Shown: one piece after another, positions 1 to 11,735 of the stretch
How positions within the stretch are numbered: the stretch's first letter is position 1
How the letters are laid out: each line of letters opens with the position of its first letter
DNA from: Xanthomonas rydalmerensis
Lineage (GTDB): Bacteria > Pseudomonadota > Gammaproteobacteria > Xanthomonadales > Xanthomonadaceae
NCBI RefSeq assembly: GCF_033170385.1
Contig: NZ_CP126170.1
Span: 1 to 64,000 of the forward strand
Direction: 5' to 3'
DNA: 64,000 nucleotides
Position numbers and translations under genes: made by a program
Notes under the pieces: generated by a model
Told to the model about the DNA's origin: nothing
What the model saw: only the letters and a program-made list of their open reading frames with translations
Databases searched by the model: none

Positions 1-1341
1 ATGGATGCTTGGCCCCGTTGCCTGGAACGTCTGGAAGCCGAATTTCCAGCCGAGGACGTTCACACTTGGTTGAAACCGCTGCAAGCCGAACAGCGCCATG
101 ACAACAGCATGGTGCTGTACGCCCCGAACGCCTTCATCGTCGAGCAGGTGCGCGAGCGCTACCTGCCGCGCATCCGCGAGCTGCTGACCTATTTCGCCGG
201 CAGCGGCGAGGTGCTGTTGCAGGTCGGTTCGCGCCCGCGCGCGCCGGAACCGGCTGCCGCACCGCCCAGCGAGAGCGCGGCCGCACGCACGCCGGCACCT
301 CCGTTGCTGGAGCCGTTCGCCGGCAACCTCGATTCGCACTACACCTTCGCCAACTTCGTCGAAGGGCGCAGCAACCAGCTCGGCCTGGCCGCGGCGGTGC
401 AGGCCGCGCAGAAGCCCGGCGACCGCGCACACAACCCGCTGCTGCTGTACGGCGGCACCGGCCTGGGCAAGACCCACCTGATGTTCGCCGCCGGCAACGC
501 CATGCGCGAGCAGAATCCGAATGCGCGGGTGATGTACCTGCGCTCGGAACAGTTCTTCAGCGCGATGATCCGCGCGCTGCAGGACAAGACCATGGACCAG
601 TTCAAGCGCCAGTTCCAGCAGGTGGACGCGCTGCTGATCGACGACATCCAGTTCTTCGCCGGCAAGGACCGCACCCAGGAAGAGTTCTTCCACACCTTCA
701 ACGCGTTGTTCGATGGCCGCCAGCAGATCATCCTGACCTGCGACCGCTATCCGCGCGAGGTCGAAGGGCTGGAGCCGCGGCTGAAGTCGCGCCTGGCCTG
801 GGGCCTGTCGGTGGCGATCGATCCGCCCGATTTCGAGACCCGCGCGGCGATCGTGCTGGCCAAGGCGCGCGAGCGCGGCGCGGAGATCCCCGACGACGTG
901 GCGTTCCTGATCGCCAAGAAGATGCGCTCGAACGTGCGCGATCTGGAAGGCGCGCTCAACACGCTGGCGGCGCGCGCCAATTTCACTGGCCGCGCGATCA
1001 CCACCGAGTTCGCCCAGGAGACCCTGCGCGACCTGCTGCGCGCGCAGCAGCAGGCGATCGGCATCCCCAACATCCAGAAGACCGTGGCCGACTACTACGG
1101 CCTGCAGATCAAGGATCTGCTGTCCAAGCGGCGCACGCGCTCGCTGGCGCGGCCGCGGCAGGTGGCGATGGCGCTGACCAAGGAACTGACCGAACACAGC
1201 CTGCCGGAGATCGGCGACGCGTTCGCCGGGCGCGACCACACCACCGTGCTGCACGCCTGCCGGCAGATCAAGCACCTGATGGAGACCGACGGCAAGTTGC
1301 GCGAGGACTGGGACAAGCTGATCCGCAAGCTCAGCGAGTGA
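1..1341 (+). CDS. dnaA: Chromosomal replication initiator DnaA
   Basis: DnaA binds DnaA boxes at oriC, melts the origin and loads the replicative helicase. The 446-residue protein has the full family layout: an N-terminal helicase-interaction domain (about 1-65), a Pro/Ala-rich linker (about 76-105), the AAA+ core with Walker A GGTGLGKT at residues 151-158 and Walker B LLIDD at 211-215, and the C-terminal DNA-binding domain with the signature [11 protein letters not shown] at 410-420. The start codon is the first base of the window, so the promoter and any upstream DnaA boxes are not visible. dnaN, recF and gyrB follow on the same strand, the classic origin order. Confidence 0.98.
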   Translation: MDAWPRCLERLEAEFPAEDVHTWLKPLQAEQRHDNSMVLYAPNAFIVEQVRERYLPRIRELLTYFAGSGEVLLQVGSRPRAPEPAAAPPSESAAARTPAPPLLEPFAGNLDSHYTFANFVEGRSNQLGLAAAVQAAQKPGDRAHNPLLLYGGTGLGKTHLMFAAGNAMREQNPNARVMYLRSEQFFSAMIRALQDKTMDQFKRQFQQVDALLIDDIQFFAGKDRTQEEFFHTFNALFDGRQQIILTCDRYPREVEGLEPRLKSRLAWGLSVAIDPPDFETRAAIVLAKARERGAEIPDDVAFLIAKKMRSNVRDLEGALNTLAARANFTGRAITTEFAQETLRDLLRAQQQAIGIPNIQKTVADYYGLQIKDLLSKRRTRSLARPRQVAMALTKELTEHSLPEIGDAFAGRDHTTVLHACRQIKHLMETDGKLREDWDKLIRKLSE

Positions 1342-1411
1342 GCCCAGGCGGGACTACCGGGGGGCCGCTTGATAAATCGGTGCATGACTTCGCGACAAAT
1401 CCGGGAGAAAC

Positions 1412-1420
1412 TGTGGATAA
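1412..1420 (-). promoter_or_regulatory. DnaA box, perfect consensus
   Basis: TGTGGATAA on the plus strand is the exact reverse complement of the consensus TTATCCACA. Confidence 0.8.
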
Positions 1421-1446
1421 AGCGCGACGCGGCGGCGACGGCAAAA

Positions 1447-1455
1447 CTATCCACA
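1447..1455 (+). promoter_or_regulatory. DnaA box, one mismatch
   Basis: CTATCCACA differs from TTATCCACA at the first base only. It faces the box 27 bp upstream. Confidence 0.65.
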
Positions 1456-1618
1456 GGTTTCCCCACCAGTTCCGGGGCAGTAGTACACGGGATTGAGGGC
1501 GTGAAAAATCTTTTGTATTCAGTGGTTTGAGCTACATTTGCACCGAATTTCGCTCTACCATCACCACCAAGCTTTTGATTTATTCCACATCTTTTAAAGC
1601 ATAGGGGCACGGAACCAC

Positions 1619-2719
1619 ATGCGTTTCACACTGCAGCGCGAAGCCTTCCTCAAGCCATTGGCGCAAGTCGTCAATGTGGTCGAACGCCGCCAGACCTTGC
1701 CGGTTCTGGCCAACTTCCTGGTGCAGGTGCACGGCGGGCAGCTGTCGCTGACCGGTACCGATCTGGAAGTGGAAATGGTCTCGCGCATTGCGGTCGACGA
1801 TGCCCAGGACGGCGAAACCACGATTCCGGCGCGCAAGCTGTTCGAGATCGTCCGGGCGCTCCCCGACGGCAGCAAGGTCACCGTGTCCCAATCCGGCGAC
1901 AAGATCACCGTGCAGGCCGGGCGTAGCCGCTTCACCCTGGCCACGTTGCCTGCCAACGACTTCCCGTCGGTCGACGAAGTGGAAGCCACCGAGCGGGTGG
2001 TGGTGCCGGAAGCGGCGTTGAAGGAACTGATCGAGCGCACCGCGTTCGCGATGGCGCAACAGGACGTGCGCTACTACCTCAACGGCCTGCTGTTCGACCT
2101 GCACAACCAGACCCTGCGCTGTGTGGCCACAGATGGCCATCGCCTGGCGCTGTGCGAGACCGAACTGGAGAACGCCGGCGGCGCCAAGCGCCAGATCATC
2201 GTGCCACGCAAGGGCGTGACCGAACTGCAGCGTCTACTGGAAGGCGGCGAGCGCGAAGTCGAACTGGAAGTCGGCCGCGCGCACGTACGGGTCAAGCGCG
2301 ACGATGTCACCTTCACCTCCAAGCTGATCGACGGCCGCTTCCCCGATTACGAAGCGGTGATCCCGATCGGTGCCGACCGCGAGGTCAAGCTGGATCGCGA
2401 GATCCTGCGCGCGGCGCTGCAGCGTGCGGCGATCCTGTCCAACGAGAAGTACCGCGGCGTGCGCGTGGAAGTCTCGCCGGGCCAGCTGAAGATCAGCGCG
2501 CATAACCCGGAACAGGAAGAAGCGCAGGAAGAAGTCGAAGCCGACACCAAGGTCAGTGACCTGGCGATCGGCTTCAACGTGAACTACCTGCTCGATGCGC
2601 TGTCCGCGCTGCGCGAGGAGTTCGTGGTGATCCAGCTGCGCGACGCCAACTCGTCCGCGCTGGTGCGCGAAGCCAGCAGTGCCCGCTCGCGTCACGTGGT
2701 GATGCCGCTGCGTCTCTGA
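1619..2719 (+). CDS. dnaN: DNA polymerase III sliding clamp, beta subunit
   Basis: The 366-residue product matches the usual length of the beta clamp, a dimeric ring that tethers the replicative polymerase to DNA. The N-terminus (MRFTLQREAFLKPL) and the early motif GRRxTLPVLANFL-like segment are typical, and the protein ends in the conserved VVMPLRL-type tail that forms part of the protein-binding pocket. It lies 277 bp after dnaA on the same strand. A terminator and a parS site follow directly, so dnaN probably ends a transcription unit before recF. Confidence 0.97.
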   Translation: MRFTLQREAFLKPLAQVVNVVERRQTLPVLANFLVQVHGGQLSLTGTDLEVEMVSRIAVDDAQDGETTIPARKLFEIVRALPDGSKVTVSQSGDKITVQAGRSRFTLATLPANDFPSVDEVEATERVVVPEAALKELIERTAFAMAQQDVRYYLNGLLFDLHNQTLRCVATDGHRLALCETELENAGGAKRQIIVPRKGVTELQRLLEGGEREVELEVGRAHVRVKRDDVTFTSKLIDGRFPDYEAVIPIGADREVKLDREILRAALQRAAILSNEKYRGVRVEVSPGQLKISAHNPEQEEAQEEVEADTKVSDLAIGFNVNYLLDALSALREEFVVIQLRDANSSALVREASSARSRHVVMPLRL

Positions 2720-2731
2720 CGTTTCGCTTCG

Positions 2732-2747
2732 TGTTCCACGTGGAACA
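2732..2747 (+). promoter_or_regulatory. parS centromere site (perfect palindrome)
   Basis: TGTTCCACGTGGAACA is a perfect 16-bp palindrome equal to the ParB/Spo0J binding site used by many proteobacteria. It starts 13 bases after the dnaN stop codon. Two further copies lie in recF. ParB bound here would load the partition complex and position the origin. ParA and ParB genes are not in the window. Confidence 0.9.
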
Positions 2748-2760
2748 CGCGCGGAAAGCG

Positions 2761-2787
2761 ACCCGGCCTTGTGCCGGGTTTTCTTTT
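2761..2787 (+). terminator. Rho-independent terminator of dnaN
   Basis: A stem ACCCGGC / GCCGGGT (2761-2767 with 2773-2779) with a short loop is followed by TTTTCTTTTT. It separates dnaN from recF. Confidence 0.8.
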
Positions 2788-3190
2788 TCTGTGGGCGGAT
2801 GGGTCCGAGCGCCGAGGTCACATATCGACGCAACCTGACGCGCGGCCCCCTAACCGTGGCGGCACGTACGGAGGCGCTGCTACGCCTAGCTGCGCGAGCT
2901 TAGGACCAACTGCGCCGACATGGGAGATACGCTCCTTTGTCGGTCCGCCGGCAAACAGAGCGAATAGCGACATTTTCGCCTGCTCCAATTGCGCCCTGCT
3001 CGATCTCCCTTCCGCGGCTCGGCCGACAAGCCTCCGGCGCCAGCCCGAAGCATTCCGTCCATCGCACTGCGACCTGGTGCCCGGCGCACCGACTGCACAA
3101 CGCCAGCCAGCCGTTTTGGGTATGCTGCCGCCCTCCCCCTGATCCCGATCTGCGTGCGCCCGGCGCGAGCGCTTTCGCCTCCATTCCCGC
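2788..3190. other. Spacer before recF, no gene recognised
   Basis: About 400 bp between the dnaN terminator and recF. No reading frame in it looks coding on either strand, and no clear promoter hexamers were found, although recF must be transcribed from here or by read-through. Confidence 0.5.
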
Positions 3191-4291
3191 ATGCACGTCT
3201 CCCGCCTCGACTTTCACCATCTGCGCAGGTTCGCGACGCTCGAGCTGGCGCCTGCGCCCGGGCTGAACCTGATCACCGGCGACAACGGCGCCGGCAAGAC
3301 CACGGTTCTCGAGGCGATGCACCTGATGGCCTATGGGCGGAGCTTCCGCGGCCGGGTGCGCGACGGACTGGTCAGCCAAGGCCAGGAAGCGCTGGACGTC
3401 TTCGTCGAATGGCAGGAACAGTCGGGCGAGGCCGGTGCGACACGTCGGCGCCGCGCCGGATTGCGCCACAGTGGTCAGGAGTGGCGTGGCCGCCTCGACG
3501 GCCAGGACATCGCCCACCTCGGCACGTTGTGCGCGGCGCTGGCGGTGGTCACCTTCGAGCCGGGCAGCCATCTGCTGGTCAGCGGGGGGGGCGAGCCGCG
3601 GCGCCGCTTCGTCGATTGGGGCTTGTTCCACGTGGAACCTGACTTCCTGTCGCTGTGGCGGCGCTACGCGCGAGCGCTCAAGCAGCGCAACGCCCTGCTC
3701 AAGAGCGGCGGCAGCGGCGCGGCGCTCGATGCCTGGGACCACGAACTTGCCGAGTCGGGCGAGCCGCTGACCTCGCGACGCCAGGACTACTTGGACCGGC
3801 TGCTGCAGCGTCTGCTCGCCCTCGCCCCCGAGCTGGCACCGGCGCTGGGAATCGCACATCTGCAGTTCGCGCCCGGCTGGCGCCGTCAGGACGTCTCGCT
3901 TGCCGATGCCCTGCTGCTCAACCGCGAGCGCGACCGGCAGCTCGGCTACACCTCCGCCGGCCCGCACCGCGCCGACTGGAGCCTGAGCTTCGCCGAGATC
4001 CCCGGCCGTGACGCCCTCTCCCGCGGCCAGGCCAAGCTCACCGCCCTGGCCTGCCTGCTTGCGCAAGCCGAGGACTATGCCGAGCAACGTGGCGAATGGC
4101 CGGTGATCGCCCTGGACGATCTGGCCTCTGAACTGGACCGGCACCACCAGGGGCGTGTGCTGGAGCGTCTGCGGGCCGGACCCGCCCAGGTCTTCGTCAC
4201 CGCCACCGAAACCCCGCAGGCGCTAGCCGATGCCGGCCTGCCGATTGCGCGGTTCCACGTGGAACATGGACAAATCCTGGTTCCCTCATAG
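3191..4291 (+). CDS. recF: DNA replication and repair protein RecF
   Basis: RecF is an SMC-like ATPase that with RecO and RecR loads RecA at single-strand gaps. The 366-residue protein has Walker A GDNGAGKTT at residues 30-38, the ABC signature SRGQ at 277-280 and Walker B VIALDD at 305-310. Length and motif order are as expected. Two parS palindromes are embedded in its coding sequence, each read as Phe-His-Val-Glu (GLFHVEPDF and ARFHVEHGQ), so the codons there are constrained by a DNA-binding site as well as by protein. gyrB follows after 112 bp. Confidence 0.97.
   Translation: MHVSRLDFHHLRRFATLELAPAPGLNLITGDNGAGKTTVLEAMHLMAYGRSFRGRVRDGLVSQGQEALDVFVEWQEQSGEAGATRRRRAGLRHSGQEWRGRLDGQDIAHLGTLCAALAVVTFEPGSHLLVSGGGEPRRRFVDWGLFHVEPDFLSLWRRYARALKQRNALLKSGGSGAALDAWDHELAESGEPLTSRRQDYLDRLLQRLLALAPELAPALGIAHLQFAPGWRRQDVSLADALLLNRERDRQLGYTSAGPHRADWSLSFAEIPGRDALSRGQAKLTALACLLAQAEDYAEQRGEWPVIALDDLASELDRHHQGRVLERLRAGPAQVFVTATETPQALADAGLPIARFHVEHGQILVPS
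3624..3639 (+). promoter_or_regulatory. parS site inside recF
   Basis: TGTTCCACGTGGAACC has 15 of 16 bases of the perfect palindrome at 2732. It lies in the recF reading frame and encodes FHVE plus flanks. Confidence 0.8.
4251..4266 (+). promoter_or_regulatory. parS site at the 3' end of recF
   Basis: GGTTCCACGTGGAACA differs from the perfect palindrome at one outer base. It again encodes FHVE, near the recF C-terminus. Confidence 0.78.
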
Positions 4292-4296
4292 GCCGC

Positions 4297-6866
<2,570 letters not shown>

Positions 6867-6877
6867 CCGCGGCGGTT

Positions 6878-6904
6878 CCCGCCCCTGGCCTGCGCCGGGG
6901 CGGG
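6878..6904 (+). terminator. GC-rich hairpin after gyrB
   Basis: CCCGCCCC and GGGGCGGG form a perfect 8-bp stem 12 bases after the gyrB stop. There is no T run, so termination is uncertain. Confidence 0.35.
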
Positions 6905-6945
6905 CGTCCCGTTGTGTCTTCCGCCCGCTTCCGCCCAGGATCGCG

Positions 6946-7791
6946 ATGACCGCACCGCCGTTGCCCGTCCCCCCGCTGCCGTTGCCTTCCACGCCGCCGG
7001 CCCGCCCGCGCCGGCCGATCCTCGGTTTCTTCCTCGACGTGCTGCTGGCGGCGGTGGTGCTGCTGGCGGTGAGCGTGCTGTGCGGCCTGGTCTGGGGCGT
7101 GATCCGCGGCGCCCAGCTGGCCATGGAGTTGAAGGCGCAAGGCATCCCTGCCGATCGCCTGGCTGCGCTGGTCGCGCAGCAGGTCGGCCAGCCGGGCGCG
7201 CTGGCGCAGCTGTTGATCGCCCTGGTCAGCACCCTGTCCGCGGCGCTGCTGCTGTACTTCCTGCGGCGGCCGGCCAACGCCGCCGAGCGTCGCGCCTCGT
7301 GGCAGGCCGCGCGCCTCCCGTCGACCTGGGGCTGGGTGCTGCTGGTTGCGGCCGGGGTGTTCTTCGGCAGCGCGGTGATCTCCGCGCTGGCCGCGCAGAT
7401 CGGCATCAAGCCGGTGCCGACCAACCTGCCGCTGATGCAGGAGGCGATGGCGCAGATGCCGTTGTTCCTGATCGTGTTCGCGGTGGTGATCGCTCCAGCC
7501 TACGAAGAACTGCTGTTCCGTCGCGTGCTGTTCGGGCGGCTGTGGGATGCCGGCCGGCCGCGGCTGGGCATGCTGCTCAGCGGCGCCGCCTTCGCCCTGG
7601 TGCACGAGGTGCCGGGGACCACCGGCAACAGCCTGGCCGCAACCGCACAGCTGTGGCTGGTCTATGGCGGCATGGGCGCGGCGTTCGCCTGGCTGTACAA
7701 GCGCACCGGCACCTTGTGGGCGCCGATCGCCGCGCACGGGCTCAACAACGCCCTCGCGGTCGCCGGCCTCTATTGGTTTGGCGCAACCTGA
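6946..7791 (+). CDS. CPBP family intramembrane glutamic endopeptidase
   Basis: A 281-residue polytopic membrane protein with a Pro-rich cytoplasmic N-terminus (1-26) and several hydrophobic segments. It carries the three CPBP/Abi motifs: YEELLFRR at 186-193 (catalytic E187/E188), FALVHE at 216-221 (H220) and HGLNN at 265-269 (H265). Relatives include CAAX prenyl proteases and bacteriocin self-immunity proteins; the substrate here cannot be read from sequence. The chosen ATG follows an AGGA sequence. It sits 79 bp after gyrB and before an M48 protease gene. Confidence 0.85.
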   Translation: MTAPPLPVPPLPLPSTPPARPRRPILGFFLDVLLAAVVLLAVSVLCGLVWGVIRGAQLAMELKAQGIPADRLAALVAQQVGQPGALAQLLIALVSTLSAALLLYFLRRPANAAERRASWQAARLPSTWGWVLLVAAGVFFGSAVISALAAQIGIKPVPTNLPLMQEAMAQMPLFLIVFAVVIAPAYEELLFRRVLFGRLWDAGRPRLGMLLSGAAFALVHEVPGTTGNSLAATAQLWLVYGGMGAAFAWLYKRTGTLWAPIAAHGLNNALAVAGLYWFGAT

Positions 7792-7859
7792 AGGTTTGTT
7801 TGACGAAATGTTAAGACACGGGCCCCCACACTGCGACGCGTGTTAGGAGGGGGGACCGT

Positions 7860-8666
7860 ATGAAGCAAGTGGTACTTGGCGCGTCGCTTGCGATGCTGCT
7901 GGCAGCGTGTGCGACGACGACATCGCCAACCGGGCGGACCCAGGTCGTGGGCGGCATCTCGCAACAACAACTCGACCAGATGGGCGCGCAGGCGTTCGCC
8001 GAAGCCAAGGCCAAGGAACAGCTGGACACCGATCCCAAGCGCAACGCCTACGTGCGCTGCGTGGTCAACACGCTGGTCGCGCAGTTGCCCGCCGAATGGC
8101 GTGGCACCGGCTGGGAAACCGCGCTGTTCAACGACAAGGAACCCAACGCGTTCGCCCTGCCCGGCGGCAAGGTCGGGGTCAACAGCGGCATCTTCAGCGT
8201 GGCCAAGAACCAGGACCAGCTCGCCGCCGTGCTCGGCCACGAGATCGGCCACGTCATCTCGCGCCACCACGAAGAACGCATCACCCGCCAGCTCGGCGCG
8301 CAGGCGGGCCTGAGCGTGATCGGCGCACTGGCCGGCGCGCGCTACGGCCAGGGCGCGGCCGACACCGTCGGCCAGGTCGGCGGCATGACGGCACAGACGC
8401 TGTTCCTGCTGCCGGGCTCGCGCCAGCAGGAAACCGAGGCGGACATCGTCGGCCAGCGCCTGATGGCGCAGGCCGGGTTCGACCCGGCGCAAGCGGTGGA
8501 TCTGTGGAAGAACATGATGGCCGCCGGCGGCGATCGTCCGCCGCAATGGCTCTCCACCCACCCCGATCCCAGTGCACGCATCGGCGAACTGCAGCGCGAC
8601 GTCGCCGCGCTCGAGCCGGTGTATGCGCAGGCGCGCAGCGCCGGCAGGACGCCCAAGTGCGGCTGA
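7860..8666 (+). CDS. M48 family zinc metalloprotease, lipoprotein
   Basis: The 268-residue product starts with a lipoprotein signal ending in LLAAC (C17), so it should be anchored in the envelope. The zinc site is HEIGH at residues 127-131 (H127, E128, H131), with the third ligand probably E191 in the ETEAD motif (191-195) that defines M48 peptidases. Relatives (BepA/LoiP/YcaL type) degrade or fold outer-membrane proteins in the periplasm; that role is inferred. A strong ribosome site (TTAGGAGGGG) precedes the ATG. Confidence 0.9.
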   Translation: MKQVVLGASLAMLLAACATTTSPTGRTQVVGGISQQQLDQMGAQAFAEAKAKEQLDTDPKRNAYVRCVVNTLVAQLPAEWRGTGWETALFNDKEPNAFALPGGKVGVNSGIFSVAKNQDQLAAVLGHEIGHVISRHHEERITRQLGAQAGLSVIGALAGARYGQGAADTVGQVGGMTAQTLFLLPGSRQQETEADIVGQRLMAQAGFDPAQAVDLWKNMMAAGGDRPPQWLSTHPDPSARIGELQRDVAALEPVYAQARSAGRTPKCG

Positions 8667-8813
8667 GTCGGTCGTCGTCCCCGCGCCTGTCACGGAAAAC
8701 GCATCTAAAAACGTTTTCACGGCGTACAGGTTTCTGATAGGTTTGCTGGCTCGGCCGAGGAATGGCCGCTCCGTCTTCCGTGCCGCTCCGGGCGGTTTCC
8801 ACCGAGGTGACCC

Positions 8814-10007
8814 ATGAAATTCCGCATCCGCAAGCAAGCGTTGTTGTCCCTGGTGATCGCAGGTGCCCTCGGTGGCGCGGTGGTGACCGATGCCGCAGCG
8901 CAGAGCGATCGCTCCGACCACCGCTCCTCGCGCAACGCGAAGACCGAGAAGGCGACGGTGCTGTTCCCCAACGCCGAGCGCAAGGAGCCCAACGGCAAGC
9001 CGTCGTCCAAGCTCGGCAGCAAGCTGCAGAAGCTAATCGACACCTACAACAAGGGCGAGGACTACGCATCGGTGCGCACCCAGGCCGATGAGATCCTGGC
9101 CAACAGCGGCGCCAACGAGTACGACAAGTCGCTGGCCGCGCAGCTGGCCGCGCAGGCCGCCTACAACCTCGACGACAGCAAGGCCGCGCAGGCGTACCTG
9201 AAGCAGGCGATCCAGTTCAACGGCCTGGACAACAACGGCCACTTCCAGTCGATGCTGATGCTGGCGCAGTTGCAGCTGCAGGACGACCAGACCGCCGAAG
9301 GCCTGGCCTCGCTGGACAAGTTCCTCGCCGAGTCCAAGTCGACCCGTCCGGAGGACCTGATCCTCAAGGGCCAGGCCCTGTACCAGGCGCAGCGCTACCA
9401 GGAAGCGATCCCCGTGCTGAAGCAGGCGATCGCCGCCTCGCCGGAGCCGAAGGACAGCTGGAACCAGCTGCTGATGGCGTCCTACGCCGAAGCCGGCCAG
9501 ACCGGTGAGGCGGTCAAGGCCGCCGAGGCGCTGGCCGCCAAGTCGCCCAACGACAAGAAGACCCAGCTCAACCTGGCCAGCATGTACATGCAGGCCGACC
9601 AGATGGACAAGGCCGCAGCGGTGATGGACAAGCTGCGTGCCGCCGGTCAGCTGACCGACGAGAAGGAATACAAGCAGCTGTACTCGATCTACGCCAACAC
9701 CGAGGGCCACGAAAAGGACGTCATCGGGGTCATCAACGAAGGCATGCAGAAGGGCATTCTGAAGCCGGACTACCAGACCTACCTCGCCCTGGCGCAGTCG
9801 TACTACTACACCGACCAGCTGCCGCAGGCGATCGAGAACTGGCAGAAGGCCGCGCCGCTGTCCAAGGACGGCGAAACCTATCTGAACCTGGCCAAGGTGC
9901 TGCATTCGGAAGGCCGCATTGCCGAAGCCAAGCAGGCCGCGCAGCAGGCACTGGCCAAGGGCGTCAAAAAGCCGGAAGACGCCAAGAAGATCATCAACCT
10001 GAAGTAG
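8814..10007 (+). CDS. Secreted tetratricopeptide repeat protein
   Basis: A 397-residue protein with an N-terminal signal peptide (about 1-29, ending ...VVTDAAAQ) followed by a basic linker and multiple helical TPR-type repeats rich in Ala, Leu and Gln (for example AAQAAYNLDDSKAAQAYLKQA and later AQRYQEAIPVLKQAI). TPR arrays bind protein partners; the mature protein should act in the periplasm. It lies directly before tonB on the same strand, which suggests a link to TonB-dependent transport, but no partner can be named from sequence alone. Confidence 0.75.
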   Translation: MKFRIRKQALLSLVIAGALGGAVVTDAAAQSDRSDHRSSRNAKTEKATVLFPNAERKEPNGKPSSKLGSKLQKLIDTYNKGEDYASVRTQADEILANSGANEYDKSLAAQLAAQAAYNLDDSKAAQAYLKQAIQFNGLDNNGHFQSMLMLAQLQLQDDQTAEGLASLDKFLAESKSTRPEDLILKGQALYQAQRYQEAIPVLKQAIAASPEPKDSWNQLLMASYAEAGQTGEAVKAAEALAAKSPNDKKTQLNLASMYMQADQMDKAAAVMDKLRAAGQLTDEKEYKQLYSIYANTEGHEKDVIGVINEGMQKGILKPDYQTYLALAQSYYYTDQLPQAIENWQKAAPLSKDGETYLNLAKVLHSEGRIAEAKQAAQQALAKGVKKPEDAKKIINLK

Positions 10008-10159
10008 CACGCAAAAAAAGCCCCCGACGACCAGTGCTGAAAGTAGTGCAGGTAACAGGGATTGGTATAAGCTTGGAGGTTCCTGCGGTGTCATCCCCGC
10101 GTGAACTTGGGTTCCGCTCCACAGCGAAATCCGCCCCCCATTAATCGAGTCATTGGCGC

Positions 10160-10834
10160 ATGACGGAACAACTGGTCATCCATCGGCATTACGACAAAGA
10201 TGACGCCTCCGGCCTCAGCTGGCCGCGCATCATCGGTATTGCCTTCGTAATCGCGCTGCACCTTGCAGCGCTGATGTTGCTGCTGATTCCAGCCGTTGCG
10301 CCCAAGGCAGTGGCGGAGAAGGAACGCAACATCATGGTCACCCTGGTGGCCGCACCGCCGCCGCCTCCCCCGCCGCCGCCGCCGCCGCCGAAGCCGCCGG
10401 AAACGCCGCCGCCGCCGGTGAAGAACCTGGCGCCGCCGAAGCCGACCCCGCTGCCGCCGCCGCCGGAAGCCCCGGTGATCGACGTGCCGGAACCGCGTCC
10501 GAACGACGTGGCCACCCCGCCGTCGCCGCCCGCGCCGCCGTCGCAGCCGACCGACATCGGCGCCAGCGTCGATATCTCGTCGAAGAACATGAATCCGCCG
10601 AAGTATCCGCCGGCTGCATTCCGCTCGGGTGCGCAGGGCGAGGTGATCCTGATCATCGATGTCGATGCGAATGGTAACGTGACGAACGTTGCCGTCGAAA
10701 AATCCAGCCGCAACCGCGACCTGGACCGCGCCGCCATGGAAGCAGCGCGCAAGTGGCGGTTCAACGCCGCTACGGCCAATGGACAGAAGACCGCCGGCCG
10801 CGTCCGCGTCCCGGTCAACTTCGCGCTGAACTGA
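10160..10834 (+). CDS. tonB: Energy transducer TonB
   Basis: TonB carries proton-motive energy from ExbB/ExbD to outer-membrane receptors. The 224-residue protein has a short cytoplasmic N-terminus, one transmembrane helix (about 22-45), a long Pro/Lys-rich periplasm-spanning region (about 65-135, with runs of consecutive prolines) and a C-terminal TonB domain (YPPAAFRSGAQGEVIL... to PVNFALN). It heads the tonB-exbB-exbD1-exbD2 cluster. The window holds four TonB-dependent receptors that would be clients, though Xanthomonas genomes usually have several TonB paralogues. Confidence 0.95.
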   Translation: MTEQLVIHRHYDKDDASGLSWPRIIGIAFVIALHLAALMLLLIPAVAPKAVAEKERNIMVTLVAAPPPPPPPPPPPPKPPETPPPPVKNLAPPKPTPLPPPPEAPVIDVPEPRPNDVATPPSPPAPPSQPTDIGASVDISSKNMNPPKYPPAAFRSGAQGEVILIIDVDANGNVTNVAVEKSSRNRDLDRAAMEAARKWRFNAATANGQKTAGRVRVPVNFALN

Positions 10835-10930
10835 TACAAAGGCACGTGGGCCTGCGCACCGCAGGTCCACCCGCCCTGTCTACTCTTTGCACCACCCTCA
10901 TCACCACCACACACAACAAAGGTACGCGTC

Positions 10931-11695
10931 ATGCTGCAGGAAATTTTCATTGCCGCCGCTGCGGGGGGCAACAACGCGTCGAACGCCCTGTCGCAGATGG
11001 GCTTCGAGCACCTCATCACCGAAATGACCTCCAAGCCGGGTGACTTCGCCGTCTCCTGGGTGGTGCTCATCACCCTCATCATCATGTCGGCCTCGTCCTG
11101 GTACTGGACGATCATCAACATCTTCCGCGCCACCCGCCTGAAGAGCCAGGCCGACCGCGTCACCAGCCTGTTCTGGGACACCCCGAACGCGCAGGACGCC
11201 ATCCGTGCGATGGAAGAGCAGCCGGCTTCCGAGCCGTTCTCCAAGATCGCCCTGGACGCTGCGCAGGCCGCCGCGCACCACCAGCGCGCCGAAGCCGGTG
11301 CCGGCAATGGCCTGGGCGAGACCCTGAGCCGTTCGGAGTTCGTCGACCGCGCTCTGCGCCAGGCCGTGACCCGCGAAAGCACCAAGCTGCAGTCGGGCAT
11401 GACCCTGCTGGCGACCGTCGGTGCGACCGCGCCGTTCGTCGGTCTGCTGGGTACCGTGTGGGGCATCTACGGCGCGCTGATCAAGATCGGTGCCACCGGC
11501 TCCGCCTCGATCGACGCCGTGGCCGGCCCGGTCGGTGAAGCGCTGATCATGACCGCGATCGGTCTGTTCGTCGCGATCCCGGCCGTGTTCGCCTTCAACT
11601 TCTTCAGCAAGGTCAACAGCTCGGTGATCGCCAAGTTCGACACCTTCGCTCACGACCTGCACGACTTCTTCGCCACCGGCTCGCGCGTTCGCTGA
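10931..11695 (+). CDS. exbB: TonB-system proton channel subunit ExbB
   Basis: A MotA/TolQ/ExbB family protein of 254 residues. It has the expected three transmembrane segments: near the N-terminus (about 35-60) and a C-terminal pair including LLATVGATAPFVGLLGTVWG and IMTAIGLFVAIPAVFAFNFF, which carry the family's channel residues. With ExbD it forms the proton-driven motor that energises TonB. It lies 96 bp after tonB and 40 bp before exbD1. Confidence 0.95.
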   Translation: MLQEIFIAAAAGGNNASNALSQMGFEHLITEMTSKPGDFAVSWVVLITLIIMSASSWYWTIINIFRATRLKSQADRVTSLFWDTPNAQDAIRAMEEQPASEPFSKIALDAAQAAAHHQRAEAGAGNGLGETLSRSEFVDRALRQAVTRESTKLQSGMTLLATVGATAPFVGLLGTVWGIYGALIKIGATGSASIDAVAGPVGEALIMTAIGLFVAIPAVFAFNFFSKVNSSVIAKFDTFAHDLHDFFATGSRVR

Positions 11696-11735
11696 TCCCG
11701 GCTAAGTCGTCCACGCAACGTTAACGGAGCCCGTT

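Larger units (their letters stand above)
1342..1618. other. Candidate oriC between dnaA and dnaN
   Basis: This 277-bp spacer holds one perfect and one near-perfect DnaA box (1412-1420 and 1447-1455) followed by an AT-rich stretch (about 1498-1600, with runs such as AAAAATCTTTTGTATT) that could serve as the unwinding element. The position between dnaA and dnaN fits a chromosomal origin. Only two clear boxes are present; more may lie upstream of dnaA outside the window. The dnaN promoter must also lie here. The origin call is an inference from box content and gene context. Confidence 0.6.

Noticed and set aside
1581..1589. TATTCCACA as a third DnaA box in oriC
   Set aside because: Two mismatches in the first three positions; not convincing without experimental data.
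8695..8718. GAAAACG ... CGTTTTC inverted repeat after the M48 gene as a terminator
   Set aside because: The stem is AT-rich with a 10-bp loop and no following T run.
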